From the NCBI RefSeq assembly GCF_014191055.1, contig NZ_JACHWB010000001.1, forward strand, positions 773,875 to 837,874: a stretch of DNA of 64,000 nt. The letters are read 5' to 3'. Shown here in pieces: positions 15,052 through 24,371 of the stretch; the stretch's first letter is position 1; each line of letters begins with the position of its first letter. The stretch is from Microvirga lupini (GTDB taxonomy: Bacteria; Pseudomonadota; Alphaproteobacteria; Rhizobiales; Beijerinckiaceae). The translations under genes were made by a program, and so were the position numbers. Below the pieces are notes generated by a model. The model was not told the origin of the DNA. It was given only the letters and a program-made list of their open reading frames with translations, and did not search any database.

Positions 15052-15222
15052 GGAGTTGTGCCTGTTCCCTCGCGGGCTGTCGATGTCTTTTTGCCCGCTT
15101 TTCAAAGAACTCTGAGCCGGGTATCCCGGTTCACGTTCTCTTTCCTGTTTGGCTGTATTCATGCGGTCGAAATCCCGATTTCATGAATGAACAGCTGACG
15201 TTACGGTGCCTCCGGAGCCCTC

Positions 15223-15864
15223 ATGGCCACGATCTCCCTCGATTCGCTCGATCTCGCCGCTCTCCTCTGCTCACGCGTCTGCCATGACGTGATCTCGCCG
15301 GTGGGTGCGATCGTCAACGGGCTCGAGGTTCTGGAGGACGACAGCGACGCCTCCATGCGCGACTTCGCGCTCGACCTGATCCAGAAGAGTGCGAAGCAGG
15401 CTTCGGCCCGTCTCCAGTTCGCTCGCCTAGCCTTCGGGGCGGCGGGGTCTGCCGGCGCCTCGATCGATCTCGGCGATGCCGAGCAGGTAGCCCGCGGGCT
15501 TTTTCTCGACGACAAGATCAGCTTCTCCTGGTCGTCGCCCCGGCTCCTGTTCCCAAAGAACCGGGTGAAGCTCCTGCTGAACCTGGTGATGATCGCCACT
15601 ACGGCCATTCCGCGGGGCGGCTCGATTGCCGTGACAGTGACGGGGGACGCCGAGAACTGCGCCTTCACCATCGTGTCGAAAGGCCTGAATGCCCGCATTC
15701 CCGCCCATTCCGAGGCGCTCCTCGCGGGCAGCTCGGAAACCGGTACCGTCGATGCCCATGGCATCCAGATCTACTACGCCGGCATGGTGGCCCGCGCCTC
15801 GAACATGACGATCGCTTTCTCCATCGAGGGCGACGAGGTGACGATCAAGGCTGCTACGCCTTAA
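15223..15864 (+). CDS. chpT: Histidine phosphotransferase ChpT
   Basis: 213 residues, ATG 15223. The helical-hairpin dimerisation region contains the phosphorylated His21 in CSRVCHDVISPVGAIVNGLEVLE, and the C-terminal part is a degenerate ATPase-like domain without nucleotide-binding motifs. ChpT passes phosphate from CckA to CtrA and CpdR in the cell-cycle phosphorelay. ctrA, its receiver, is the convergent next gene with a shared terminator between. Confidence 0.93.
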   Translation: MATISLDSLDLAALLCSRVCHDVISPVGAIVNGLEVLEDDSDASMRDFALDLIQKSAKQASARLQFARLAFGAAGSAGASIDLGDAEQVARGLFLDDKISFSWSSPRLLFPKNRVKLLLNLVMIATTAIPRGGSIAVTVTGDAENCAFTIVSKGLNARIPAHSEALLAGSSETGTVDAHGIQIYYAGMVARASNMTIAFSIEGDEVTIKAATP

Positions 15865-15898
15865 GACAGCCGACGGCATTCTTTTCGACGCATAAAAG

Positions 15899-15926
15899 AA
15901 AAGCCCGGCATTCAGCCGGGCTTTTT
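15899..15926. terminator. Terminator shared by chpT and ctrA
   Basis: AAGCCCGGC (15901-15909) pairs with GCCGGGCTT (15915-15923), followed by TTT on the plus strand and preceded by AAAAGAA, giving U-runs in both directions. Confidence 0.85.
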
Positions 15927-15946
15927 CGTGTCGGATGTAAACTGCG

Positions 15947-16648
15947 TCAGATCGCGATGCGCTCTTCGGCCTCGTTGGGCTCGCGCAGCACGTAGCCGCG
16001 GCCCCAGACGGTCTCGATGTAGTTGCGGCCCTGGGAAGCATTGGCGAGCTTCTTGCGGAGCTTGCAGATGAAGACGTCGATGATCTTCAGCTCCGGCTCG
16101 TCCATGCCGCCATAGAGGTGGTTGAGGAACATCTCCTTGGTCAGGGTCGTGCCCTTGCGCAGGGAGAGGAGCTCCAGCATCTGGTATTCCTTGCCGGTCA
16201 GGTGCACGCGGGCGCCGCCGACTTCGACCGTCTTGGTGTCGAGGTTGACGATCAGGTCGCCGGTGGTGATCACCGACTGGGCGTGACCCTTCGAGCGGCG
16301 CACGATCGCATGAATGCGGGCCACCATCTCGTCCTTGTGGAACGGTTTGGTGAGGTAATCGTCGGCGCCGAAGCCGAGACCCTTCACCTTGTCCTCGATG
16401 CCAGCCATGCCGGAGAGGATCAGGATCGGCGTCTTCACCTTCGCGACGCGGAGCGTCCGCAGAACCTCGTAGCCCGACATGTCGGGCAGGTTCAGGTCGA
16501 GAAGGATGATGTCGTAATCGTAGAGTTTGCCGAGGTCGATGCCCTCTTCTCCGAGATCCGTCGTGTAGATGTTGAAGTTCTCGGACTTCAGCATCAGCTC
16601 GATGCTTTGCGCTGTCGCGCTGTCGTCTTCGATCAGAAGTACGCGCAT
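15947..16648 (-). CDS. ctrA: Cell-cycle master response regulator CtrA
   Basis: 233 residues, ATG 16648 with GGGGA six bases upstream. MRVLLIEDD opens an OmpR-type receiver with phosphoacceptor Asp51 (ILLDLNLPD), and the winged-helix output includes [32 protein letters not shown], nearly invariant in CtrA. It controls DNA replication, division and flagellar genes. The upstream region has several GANTC (CcrM) sites and a TTAACCAT half-site, consistent with autoregulation and methylation control. The C-terminus (AEERIAI) is short, without the Ala-Ala tail of Caulobacter CtrA needed for ClpXP there. Confidence 0.97.
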   Translation of the reverse strand: MRVLLIEDDSATAQSIELMLKSENFNIYTTDLGEEGIDLGKLYDYDIILLDLNLPDMSGYEVLRTLRVAKVKTPILILSGMAGIEDKVKGLGFGADDYLTKPFHKDEMVARIHAIVRRSKGHAQSVITTGDLIVNLDTKTVEVGGARVHLTGKEYQMLELLSLRKGTTLTKEMFLNHLYGGMDEPELKIIDVFICKLRKKLANASQGRNYIETVWGRGYVLREPNEAEERIAI

Positions 16649-17166
16649 GTTCAATCCCCAGCCCTTGCCCTTGAGCTTTGAAACAGCGGAAGGCTGTTCA
16701 TCCGCCGCCGGGCTTGGGACGGATGCTCTTTTGAACTGATTCGAAACGCTAGTACGGAATGGTTAACAAACCCTGATTCTGGGACGCAAGCGCTTAACGA
16801 ACTTGACAGGCAGATCATCCGCCGAAGGCAATTATCCTGTGGATTCTGGGTAACCATAGGGAACCGCCTTACAACATCCCAAAAGCTTATCATTCAAGCG
16901 TTTCAGCCTTTGCCCGGAGACGGACCCGAGGGGACCGCGACCGTGACCAGGGCAGTCTTAACGAAATCGGTAAACGAATGGTTTACGGGGCCGAAGCAAC
17001 GCAAGCTTGGGGCAAGGCTTCGCCCAGGGGATTGAGATCACAGGAATTTTTTGTCGGTCCCGGTAAGGAAAGCTCAACCTCCATGGGCGATGGTGTCGCA
17101 TGTCTGGCGGATAACTGAGCGATCCGTGAGGCGAAATGAAACAGCGACGTGTGGAGTTGAATCAAG
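16649..17166. promoter_or_regulatory. ctrA upstream region with GANTC sites and CtrA half-site
   Basis: This 518-bp gap holds three GATTC (GANTC) sites at 16738-16742, 16775-16779 and 16842-16846 and, on the minus strand, a TTAACCAT at about 16756-16763. These are the CcrM methylation and CtrA half-site patterns of ctrA promoters in relatives. Promoter start points cannot be set by eye. Two minus-strand ORFs overlapping the gap look spurious. Confidence 0.6.
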
Positions 17167-17556
17167 ATGAAGTCGCGGGACACGCTCATCCGCCTCAAGC
17201 GCTTTCAGGTCGACGAGAAGCGTCGCCGCGTGGCGCAGATCGAGATGATGATCGCCGAGTTCGACCGCATGGCGGCTGACCTTGATCGGGAAATCGCAGC
17301 GGAAGAGCAGAAGGCCGGTATCACCGACCTCAACCACTTTGCCTATCCAACTTACGCGCGCGCTGCCGCCCAGAGGCGCGACAACCTGCGCCTTTCGGCT
17401 CAGAACCTGCATATTCAGCTCGACGACGCGAAGGCCGAGCTTGGAGAGGCGTTCGAGGACCTGAAGCGGGCTGAGAGCCTCGAAGACCGCGAGCGCTCCA
17501 TGGATGCGGCCATCAGCCAGGCCGGCCAGGGCCGCGTGGTTCGTGCCACGGCCTGA
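17167..17556 (+). CDS. fliJ: Flagellar export chaperone FliJ
   Basis: 129 residues, ATG 17167. MKSRDTLIRLKRFQVDEKRRRVAQIEMMI begins a protein that is almost entirely antiparallel coiled coil, the size and pattern of FliJ. FliJ links the FliI/FliH ATPase to the FlhA gate in flagellar type III export. fliJ beside ctrA is a common arrangement in Rhizobiales, but no other flagellar gene is in this window. A terminator follows the gene. Confidence 0.82.
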   Translation: MKSRDTLIRLKRFQVDEKRRRVAQIEMMIAEFDRMAADLDREIAAEEQKAGITDLNHFAYPTYARAAAQRRDNLRLSAQNLHIQLDDAKAELGEAFEDLKRAESLEDRERSMDAAISQAGQGRVVRATA

Positions 17557-17579
17557 AAGCCACCGCACTGGAATCCGAG

Positions 17580-17610
17580 AGGGCGCGCCAGACCGGTGCG
17601 CCCTTTTTTA
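17580..17610 (+). terminator. Rho-independent terminator after fliJ
   Basis: AGGGCGCGCC (17580-17589), loop AGACC, GGTGCGCCCT (17595-17604; one G-T pair), then TTTTT. Confidence 0.88.
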
Positions 17611-18231
17611 TGCCGCAGGCGACAGCAGCGGAATGTGGGGAGCCGCGTCCCGGGGGAGGAACCCGAGAAGACGCGGATCGTCTGCCACCTCGATGGCGCG
17701 CCGATAGGGCGTGAAACCGGAGCGCGTATAAAAGGTGAGGGCGCCGGGGGAGTCGAGCGTGCAGGTATGGACGAAGAAGCGCCGGATCGGCCGGGCGAAG
17801 GCACGGTTGATGGCCTCGTTCATCAGGAAGCGTCCTGCTCCCTGTCCAATACAGTCCGGCACGAGCCCCAGAAAGGCGAGTTCGACCTCGTCGTCGGCGC
17901 GGAAGTCCAGTTCGAGCAGGCCCACATCGCCGGTTCCGTCATGAAGGGCATAGGCCTCCACCTTCGGATCATCGAGGATCGCGGCGAGTTCATCATCGGA
18001 CATTACGGCTCGACTGAACCAGAGCCACGGCTCTCCCACGGTACGAAACAGCGACCGGTAGCGCCCATGGTCGTGATCGATCCGCTGGAGGGTCCAGCCT
18101 TCCGGCTGCTGGATCGAGGGCAGTGCCGGCGGCTTCCGCATCTCGAGATAAGTGACAATCGTGGCGATTTTGCCAGGAGGCAGATCGGTATAGCCATTGA
18201 GGTTGAGAGCTGCTGCCGAAGCGCTCGTCAT
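17608..18231 (-). CDS. GNAT-family N-acetyltransferase
   Basis: 207 residues, ATG 18231. The GNAT acetyl-CoA loop is LGLVPDCIGQGAGRFLMNEA (Q-G-x-G form), preceded by the beta strand VELAFLGL and followed by FYTRSGFTPYRRA. The N-terminal half includes an unusual Trp-rich stretch (GEPWLWFSRAVMSD). The substrate is unknown. The gene converges on the fliJ terminator. Confidence 0.88.
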   Translation of the reverse strand: MTSASAAALNLNGYTDLPPGKIATIVTYLEMRKPPALPSIQQPEGWTLQRIDHDHGRYRSLFRTVGEPWLWFSRAVMSDDELAAILDDPKVEAYALHDGTGDVGLLELDFRADDEVELAFLGLVPDCIGQGAGRFLMNEAINRAFARPIRRFFVHTCTLDSPGALTFYTRSGFTPYRRAIEVADDPRLLGFLPRDAAPHIPLLSPAA

Positions 18232-18403
18232 GGATGGTCGCCTTCCAGGGTCTTCAAGGACATGGCTGCTTGATAAAGCGATCGCATCCTCACGTCACGC
18301 TTTCCGCTTGGACTTTATGTCATGGACCTCCACACCAATATCTCCTTGCAGACCAAGGGGATTGTGGGCACAGAGGAGCCAATGAGGGAGATATGCCGGC
18401 TCG

Positions 18404-19417
18404 ATGAAGAATGTGCGTGAGTTCATTTGGCCTGTGATCGGGCTGCTGGCAGTCATCGTCTCCGGCTGGCTTCTCTATCGCGAATTGCGTGGCATGTCCC
18501 TGGATGATGTCTGGGACAGCCTGACCGCCGTTCCGCCTCAACGCTACGCTCTTGCCGGCCTCTCGACCCTTGTCGCCTATGCGGCGCTCGCCTGGTACGA
18601 CCGGATCGCGCTGCTGCATCTCGGCGTCCGCCACATCTCCTGGCTGTTCGTGTCGGTCACGTCGTTCACGACCTATGCGCTTTCTCATAATATCGGCGCC
18701 TCGGTCTTCTCCGGTGCGGTCGTCCGCTATCGAGCCTATACGTCGAAGGGCTTGAGCGCCCCACAGATTGCCGTGTTGGTGGCCCTCTGCTCCTTCACCT
18801 TCGGGCTCGGCACCATCCTTCTCGGTGGCGTGGCGCTGGTGGCCGATCCGACGCTCCTTCACAGGCTGGAGGAGCTTCTGCCCGCAATGCTGACCAATCC
18901 GGCCACGGCCCGCATCGTCGGGCTGCTGCTGCTCGCCTTCGTGGCGCTCTACGTGATCGGCTCCGTCCTGCATCTTCCGCCGCTCGTCATCCGCAAGGCG
19001 AAGCTCGAATATCCCCGCCCGGCCATCATGGTGCGGCAGCTGATTGCAGCGCCGCTCGAACTCCTTGGTGCTGCCGGCATCATCTACTTCGTGCTCCCGG
19101 CCCATCTGGAGCCGAGCTTCATCGTCGTGCTCGCCGTATTCCTGGCCTCCTTCTCGGCGGCCCTGGTGAGCCATGCCCCCGGCGGGCTCGGGGTGTTCGA
19201 ACTCGTATTCCTCACGGCCATGCCTGATATCCCCAAGGCGGACGTGCTGGCGGCGCTCATCATCTTCCGCCTGTTCTATCTCCTGATCCCCTTCGGCATG
19301 TCGCTCGTGGTCGTCCTCATGTTCGAGCGTGCGCGGCTGGCGCAGGCCTGGCGTGGCCGGATGGTGGCCGCCGACGGCTCCGTGCCGCCGCCGCCGCTGT
19401 CGTCGTCCGATCAGTAA
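18404..19417 (+). CDS. YbhN/UPF0104-family membrane protein (flippase-like domain)
   Basis: 337 residues, ATG 18404; eight or so membrane helices cover residues 7-300. YALSHNIGASVFSGAVVRYRAY and SHAPGGLGVFELVFL are the conserved loops of the lysylphosphatidylglycerol synthase TM region (MprF N-terminal, AglD-like). The family is thought to move or modify lipids. It lacks the MprF soluble synthase domain, so it is a stand-alone flippase-like protein. Substrate unknown. Confidence 0.88.
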   Translation: MKNVREFIWPVIGLLAVIVSGWLLYRELRGMSLDDVWDSLTAVPPQRYALAGLSTLVAYAALAWYDRIALLHLGVRHISWLFVSVTSFTTYALSHNIGASVFSGAVVRYRAYTSKGLSAPQIAVLVALCSFTFGLGTILLGGVALVADPTLLHRLEELLPAMLTNPATARIVGLLLLAFVALYVIGSVLHLPPLVIRKAKLEYPRPAIMVRQLIAAPLELLGAAGIIYFVLPAHLEPSFIVVLAVFLASFSAALVSHAPGGLGVFELVFLTAMPDIPKADVLAALIIFRLFYLLIPFGMSLVVVLMFERARLAQAWRGRMVAADGSVPPPPLSSSDQ

Positions 19418-19434
19418 GAAAAAAGCGCGAGCGC

Positions 19435-19716
19435 TCAGGCCGGGCGCTGGCCCGGCTCCGGCACGGCGATGCCGGCCTGCATGTATTCATTGAGCTTGTT
19501 GCGCAGGGTGCGGATCGAGATCCCAAGGATTCTCGCCGCATGCGTCCGGTTGCCGAGGCAGGAGGCGAGCGTGTCGAGGATCAGGTGCCGTTCCACATCG
19601 GCGATGGTCCGGCCGACCAGAATGCGCCGCAGGGTCTCGACGGTCTGTTCCTGACCGGCAGGAGAGGGCGCTTCGAGGGAACTTGGTTGGTCCAACAGAT
19701 CCTGGGTGCCGAGCAC
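19435..19716 (-). CDS. Fis-type helix-turn-helix protein
   Basis: 93 residues from GTG 19716, the only start in the open frame. The C-terminal half (TIADVERHLILDTLASCLGNRTHAARILGISIRTLRNKLNEY) is the Fis-type HTH found at the end of NtrC-family activators, here with no AAA+ or receiver domain. It resembles the DNA-binding part of FlbD-like flagellar regulators. Its place beside sciP and near ctrA and fliJ suggests a role in flagellar or cell-cycle transcription, by inference. Confidence 0.82.
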   Translation of the reverse strand: MLGTQDLLDQPSSLEAPSPAGQEQTVETLRRILVGRTIADVERHLILDTLASCLGNRTHAARILGISIRTLRNKLNEYMQAGIAVPEPGQRPA

Positions 19717-19866
19717 GTCGATGGCCTGCCTTAAGGGAAGTGATTCAGGAGTTTATGCTCATCTTATGGTTAGGAAGCTCTTAACGGCCGAGCTTCAGCA
19801 TCGAACTTTCGTCCTTCAAACGGAAAAGGCGCTGGCTCGGGTGAGCAGCGCCTCATCGTCGGATCT

Positions 19867-20142
19867 TTACTGCCGGTACTGCTGGATGCGCGTGGTGCGC
19901 AGACCCGCCAGGCCATGCTGGTCGATGGACAGCTGCCAGCTTAGGAACTCCTCGGTGGTCAGCGTGTAGCGCTGGCAGGCTTCTTCGAGGCTCAGAAGAC
20001 CGCCGCGAACGGCGGCCACAACCTCGGCCTTGCGGCGGATGACCCAGCGGCGGGTGCTGGAAGGGGGAAGGTCGGCAATCGTCAGGGGACTGCCATCAGG
20101 CCCAATGACATACTTGACCCTTGGGCGGTGGGGTTCGGTCAT
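19867..20142 (-). CDS. sciP: SciP, CtrA inhibitory protein (DUF1153)
   Basis: 91 residues from ATG 20142 (an upstream in-frame start at 20157 is less likely). The DUF1153 core is plain: YVIGPDGSPLTIADLPP, RRWVIRRKAEVVAAVRGGLL, SLEEACQRYTLTTEEFLSWQ. In Caulobacter SciP binds CtrA and blocks its activation of transcription after division. With ctrA, chpT and fliJ within 5 kb, the window holds three layers of CtrA control. Confidence 0.93.
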   Translation of the reverse strand: MTEPHRPRVKYVIGPDGSPLTIADLPPSSTRRWVIRRKAEVVAAVRGGLLSLEEACQRYTLTTEEFLSWQLSIDQHGLAGLRTTRIQQYRQ

Positions 20143-20311
20143 GATACGCTCACACAAAAATTCAACGACCTCAGTGGCTCGAACCTACGCGACGGGACTT
20201 AATGTTTTCCTAAGCCCGATCAGGCGGTTATCGAGAGCGCCTAAGCTTAGCCATAAACGTTAACGTTGCCTTATTCCTCAGCACTTTCCCTTTAAGAATT
20301 GTGGCGTGAGA

Positions 20312-20443
20312 GCATCGGACCCAAAAGTGGGCTTGCACTTTTGGGGTCCATCCGATGTTCAATCCTTGAAGCGACGCATCGTGTGATCCGGACCCAATGG
20401 GCCGCGCCGGCGAAAACCGGGTCCACTTTTCCGCACGATGCGT
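20312..20443. repeat. Dispersed composite palindromic repeat, copy 2
   Basis: The reverse complement of this stretch matches the element at 3800-3904: the GACCCAAAAGTG/CACTTTTGGGGTC hairpin, the TCAATCCTTGAAG linker, then a longer hairpin bounded by GACGCATCGTG and CACGATGCGTT. Copy 1 has a shortened form of the second hairpin. The element occupies the gap between sciP and mnmA; nothing else is seen in 20143-20499. Confidence 0.88.
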
Positions 20444-20499
20444 TATAGAAGGGCTTTGGCCCCTCCCGTGCGCCGCCTTGAACGGCGCCTCTGGATGGA

Positions 20500-21657
20500 A
20501 TGATGCTCAACTCACTCGACCTGCCTACCGAACCCTCGAAGACACGCGTCGTGGTTGCGATGTCGGGCGGCGTGGACTCGTCCGTCGTCGCGGCCCTGCT
20601 CAAGCGCGAGGGCTACGACGTCATCGGAATCACGCTCCAGCTCTATGACCACGGCGCAGCCGCGCACCGTAAGGGCGCCTGCTGCGCCGGCCAGGACATC
20701 TACGATGCCCGCCGGGTCGCGGAGGCCATCGGCATCCCCCATTACGTGCTCGACTACGAGGCCCGCTTCCGCGAGGCCGTGATCGACCGCTTCACCCAGA
20801 GCTATCTGGCGGGTGAGACGCCGATCCCCTGCGTCGAGTGCAACCGCTCGATCAAGTTCCGCGATCTCCTGGAGACCGCCCGGGAACTCGGCGCCGACGT
20901 GCTGGCCACCGGCCACTACGTGGCGAGCCGCCGCCTGCCTGACGGGCGCCGCGCCCTCCATCGCGCCGCCGATCCGGAACGGGATCAGAGCTACTTCCTC
21001 TATGCGACGACGCCCGAGCAGCTCGACCTGCTGCGCTTTCCCTTAGGCGAGCTGCCGAAGGATCAGGTCAGGGAGCTGGCGCGTGAGTTCGGGCTCACCG
21101 TGGCGGAAAAGGCTGACAGCCAGGACATCTGCTTCGTCACGCAAGGGCGCTACAGCGATGTGATCGAGCGCCTGAAGCCCGGCGCCGTGCAGGGCGGCGA
21201 GATCGTTCATATCGACGGCCGGATCCTCGGTCGTCACGAGGGCATCATCCACTACACGGTGGGGCAGCGGAAGGGCCTGGGGCTCTCCGTGGGCGAGCCG
21301 CTCTACGTGGTGCGCCTTGAGGCCAAGGAGGCCCGCGTTGTGGTTGGGCCCCGGGAGGCGCTGGCCACCCGGCTGATCCGTGTGACGGACGTGAACTGGC
21401 TCGGCGACGTGCCACTCGAAGCTCTCGGTGAGAAGGGTATGGAGGTGGCCGTGCGGGTGCGCTCCACCCGCGAGCCGCGCCCGGCGATCCTTCGATCCAC
21501 AGGAACCAGCACTACGGTCGAGCTGTTATCGGCGGAAGACGGGGTGTCTCCCGGTCAAGCTTGTGTCATCTATGAGAGCGATGCTCCGCGGGCACGTGTG
21601 CTTGGCGGGGGTACGATTGCTCGCACAATGGCCGAAGCCGCCCCCGCCGCGGCCTGA
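20500..21657 (+). CDS. mnmA: tRNA-specific 2-thiouridylase MnmA
   Basis: 385 residues, ATG 20500 (20503 also possible). The PP-loop [17 protein letters not shown] binds ATP; catalytic cysteines sit in [11 protein letters not shown] and [18 protein letters not shown] and the C-terminal beta-barrel bind tRNA. It makes the 2-thio group at wobble U34 of tRNA-Lys, -Glu and -Gln, taking sulfur from a relay begun by IscS. It is followed 22 bases later by a methyltransferase gene on the same strand. Confidence 0.96.
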   Translation: MMLNSLDLPTEPSKTRVVVAMSGGVDSSVVAALLKREGYDVIGITLQLYDHGAAAHRKGACCAGQDIYDARRVAEAIGIPHYVLDYEARFREAVIDRFTQSYLAGETPIPCVECNRSIKFRDLLETARELGADVLATGHYVASRRLPDGRRALHRAADPERDQSYFLYATTPEQLDLLRFPLGELPKDQVRELAREFGLTVAEKADSQDICFVTQGRYSDVIERLKPGAVQGGEIVHIDGRILGRHEGIIHYTVGQRKGLGLSVGEPLYVVRLEAKEARVVVGPREALATRLIRVTDVNWLGDVPLEALGEKGMEVAVRVRSTREPRPAILRSTGTSTTVELLSAEDGVSPGQACVIYESDAPRARVLGGGTIARTMAEAAPAAA

Positions 21658-21679
21658 GGCCTCGACCGAAGGGACCTTT

Positions 21680-22321
21680 ATGACGGATGGAGCGACCACC
21701 GTCCTGATGCGCAAGGCTTATGCGCGTTGGGCGCCGATCTATGACCTCGTCTACGACAAGCTGACTGAACCGGCTGCCCGCGCCGCCGTCAACGCCGCCG
21801 TCGCCTGCGGTCCGAAGGTGCTGGAGGCCGGCGTCGGCACGGGCCTGTCCCTGGGCTATTACCCTGCCCATGCCGAGGTTTATGGGGTCGATCTCTCCGA
21901 GGACATGCTCCGCCGGGCGCAGGAAAAGGTCGACCGGCGAGGCCTCACCCATGTGAAGAGCCTGCAGGTGATGGACGTCACCCGCCTCGGCTTCCCGGAC
22001 GGAACCTTCGATGCTGTGACCGCCCAGTTCATCATCACCCTGGTGCCTGAGCCCGAGACGGCACTGAACGAGTTCATGCGCGTGCTCAAGCCCGGCGGCG
22101 AGATCATTCTGGCCAACCACTGGGGCCAGCCCTCCGGTCCCGTCGCGAAGGTCGAGGAGATGGTCTCTCCCATCGCCAAGGCCATCGGCTGGAGCTCGGC
22201 CTTCAAGGCCGCCCGGGTGGAGGATTGGGCTCGGCAGACGGGTCGCATGGAGGTCGTGGAGCTGCGGTCCCTGTTCCCGAGCGGCTTCTTCAAGCTGATG
22301 AGAATCAAGAAGAATGCCTGA
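21680..22321 (+). CDS. SAM-dependent methyltransferase, PmtA-like phospholipid N-methyltransferase
   Basis: 213 residues, ATG 21680. MRKAYARWAPIYDLVYDKLTEPAAR is typical of the Rhodobacter-type phosphatidylethanolamine N-methyltransferase; VLEAGVGTGLSL is SAM motif I, and GVDLSEDMLRRA, DAVTAQFIITLVPEPE and LKPGGEIILANH follow. It would methylate PE towards phosphatidylcholine at the inner membrane. A ubiquinone-type methyltransferase is the alternative. It is 22 bp after mnmA, probably co-transcribed. Confidence 0.8.
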   Translation: MTDGATTVLMRKAYARWAPIYDLVYDKLTEPAARAAVNAAVACGPKVLEAGVGTGLSLGYYPAHAEVYGVDLSEDMLRRAQEKVDRRGLTHVKSLQVMDVTRLGFPDGTFDAVTAQFIITLVPEPETALNEFMRVLKPGGEIILANHWGQPSGPVAKVEEMVSPIAKAIGWSSAFKAARVEDWARQTGRMEVVELRSLFPSGFFKLMRIKKNA

Positions 22322-22431
22322 AGGGAGCGAATAGCCGACTGAGCGGGGGGCTCAAAGCGAAGACGTGACTTTCGGGTTCCAAGCCCTATCTCTAAGGGCA
22401 AGGGCAACCCCAGATCACGAAAGAACTTCCG

Positions 22432-22650
22432 ATGCGCCTTTTCATGTTCACCTCCCAGGCCAAGGAGGATCTTCACGCTTTTGCAGGTGATGAATCCGGC
22501 ACCAAGCTTCCGGCCAAATACGCCCCCTGGGGCCTGACCGGTACGCTGAACTCCCGCGAGACCCCGCCGCACAAGTTCTCCCGCAAGGCCATCGAACAGG
22601 CGGTCTCGAACGAGGGCTTCCAGCTCTGGCGGATGAAGCCCAAGGGCTGA
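22432..22650 (+). CDS. Small hypothetical protein
   Basis: 72 residues from ATG 22432. It is rich in Lys, Pro and aromatic residues (KYAPWGLTGTLN, HKFSRKAIEQAV, FQLWRMKP), with no signal or membrane segment. The codon use is like its neighbours and it lies between two real features, so it is probably expressed. I do not recognise the family. Confidence 0.55.
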   Translation: MRLFMFTSQAKEDLHAFAGDESGTKLPAKYAPWGLTGTLNSRETPPHKFSRKAIEQAVSNEGFQLWRMKPKG

Positions 22651-22774
22651 CGGGAGCGAACCGCATCAACCCCGGACGAGCGCAGGTCTTCGGGCGCATC
22701 GCGCCGAAATCCTGCCGGCCGGGCGCATGGCCGGCGGGCTGGCGATAAATCCGTACTTTCCCCGCGGGTCTTTC

Positions 22775-22804
22775 TTGACACTGAGGGCGAACCTTCCCTA
22801 TATC
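22775..22804 (+). promoter_or_regulatory. Sigma-70-type promoter of tRNA-Met
   Basis: TTGACA (22775-22780), 18 bases, TATATC (22799-22804), 38 bases before the tRNA. Confidence 0.7.
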
Positions 22805-22841
22805 GCGCTTGCCTGACGCGGGGTTGAGCCCCGCTGCCTGG

Positions 22842-22918
22842 GGCGGAGTAGCTCAGTTGGTCAGAGCAGAGGAATCATAATCCTTGTGTCGGGGGTTCAA
22901 ATCCCTCCTCCGCTACCA
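22842..22918 (+). tRNA. tRNA-Met (CAT), elongator type
   Basis: 77 bases ending in an encoded CCA. The acceptor GGCGGAG/CTCCGCT, D-arm GCTCAGTTGGTCAGAGC, anticodon loop with CAT (AATCATAAT), and T-arm GGTTCAAAT fold normally. It lacks the three G-C pairs next to the anticodon loop expected of initiator tRNA. A CAT-anticodon Ile2 tRNA is a less likely alternative. A terminator hairpin follows within 4 bases, and an AT-richer segment begins after it. Confidence 0.93.
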
Positions 22919-22921
22919 TCA

Positions 22922-22958
22922 AAAAAGCCCGCAGAAGCAAGAGCTTGGCGGGCTTTTT
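22922..22958 (+). terminator. Rho-independent terminator after tRNA-Met
   Basis: AAAAAGCCCGC (22922-22932) pairs with GCGGGCTTTTT (22948-22958). Confidence 0.85.
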
Positions 22959-23102
22959 GCTGTCTGAGACAGGCTGTTTTCGTGTTGCAAATCGCTGCAA
23001 CATATTTCCTTAATTTACAAAGGTTTGTGCAACGTTGCATTCTGCTCCTCGCAACACAGATGCAACACGCAATGCTAAGCCACATCGCTCTGTGTACTAG
23101 CC

Positions 23103-24320
23103 ATGGAGTGTGCCTTGAAGAAGCCGGAGCCCGTGTTTGAAGTTGATCTTGGCCCCAATGGCGGGCTGCAGCGGTTTTACTCACACGACGGCCTAGCCGC
23201 TTTCATCGATGCACAAATAACTACTTGGAGCTGGGTTCATACTGAAACACTTACAAATGATGGCAACATCCATCGAGTAAGGGATATACTTCACCATTGG
23301 CTGGTACACGCGAAGCAGTACCATGTTAACTGGCAAGCAGACCCAACGCTCCTCCCACAGTTCGAATCTGTATTCAGGCAGGCTTTCGCTTCCACTCCGC
23401 TAGCGGGGTCGCCGAAGGAAACCTTCATATCAGAACTGCGCTCCGACAAAGGCCCGATCACAGCTGCTGCGGCTCTCGGTTACTTCATAGGCATTGTGGC
23501 TGACATTCAATTTGCGCATCCCCTCATCTTGAGGGGGGTGTTGTCAGCATTCGCCTTCGAGGAGAATCTCAATTCAAAGGCGGCTTCCTCAACACGCCGA
23601 TCAATCGAAGGCTTGGTCAGCAAATTCAGCAAGTCACTCGCGAATCTGGAAGGCCAAGCAAGAGATGAAGCTGCCCGCTACGAGGAGGCAGAGTCTCACG
23701 CCCTGCGCTCTGTCAACGTAATGAACCGCTTCGTTCGGCTTAAGCTCAGGAGACACGAAAGGAAACATGCAACTGAGATGCATGAAGCGATCAAACGCAT
23801 TGATGATACGCGCGATCTATATCAGCAATTCATGCAGCTTCGTGGTCCGGTCGACTATTGGATGAGCAAGGCGCGGGCGCATCAAAGAAAGGCCAAAATC
23901 CACTGGGATCGACTGATGAAGATTGCAGGATGGGGCGGTGCAGGTGTCCTCGCGACCCTCATTCTCGTGGCCAAGATCGCGTTTGATCAGGCCAAAACCG
24001 CATATGCTAACCAGCCTGCCACCCTATACTTAGTTCTTGTCACCATTGGTGTCGTGGTCACAACGATGGTTTTTTGGGCGATCCGTATCCAGGTGCGCCT
24101 CTACATGAGCTAACATCACATGGGTATTGATGCCGAGGAGCGCGCCACCATGGTTAAGACCTACTTGGCGCTAACCGAGAAACATGCCGCTGACGAGAAG
24201 GATCGTGCTCTCGTGTTAGCCTCGTTGTTCCGACCTACAACTGATGGAATTGTGCGAGATGACGGCGCTCCAGATATGTCGCCGGCTGCTCTGCTTTCGA
24301 AAGTTCTTAACCGACCGTAG
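23103..24320 (+). pseudogene. Membrane-anchored coiled-coil protein (DUF6161-like), split by an in-frame stop
   Basis: Two open frames, 23103-24113 (336 residues) and 24120-24320 (66 residues), lie in the same frame, separated only by TAA (24111-24113) and two sense codons. Read through, they give one protein of about 405 residues: an N-terminal globular part, a charged coiled-coil middle (about 160-270), two membrane helices (about 277-297 and 310-330) and a cytoplasmic tail (DAEERATMVKTYLALTEKHA). The tail matches my memory of how DUF6161 proteins continue, with Glu where TAA stands, so a GAA to TAA change is likely. The gene is AT-richer than its neighbours and sits after a tRNA, which suggests transfer. 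Confidence 0.6.
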
Positions 24321-24371
24321 GGTCAATCGCGCTACATCTGTAATCAGATCTTTGATTTATGATCATATAGA

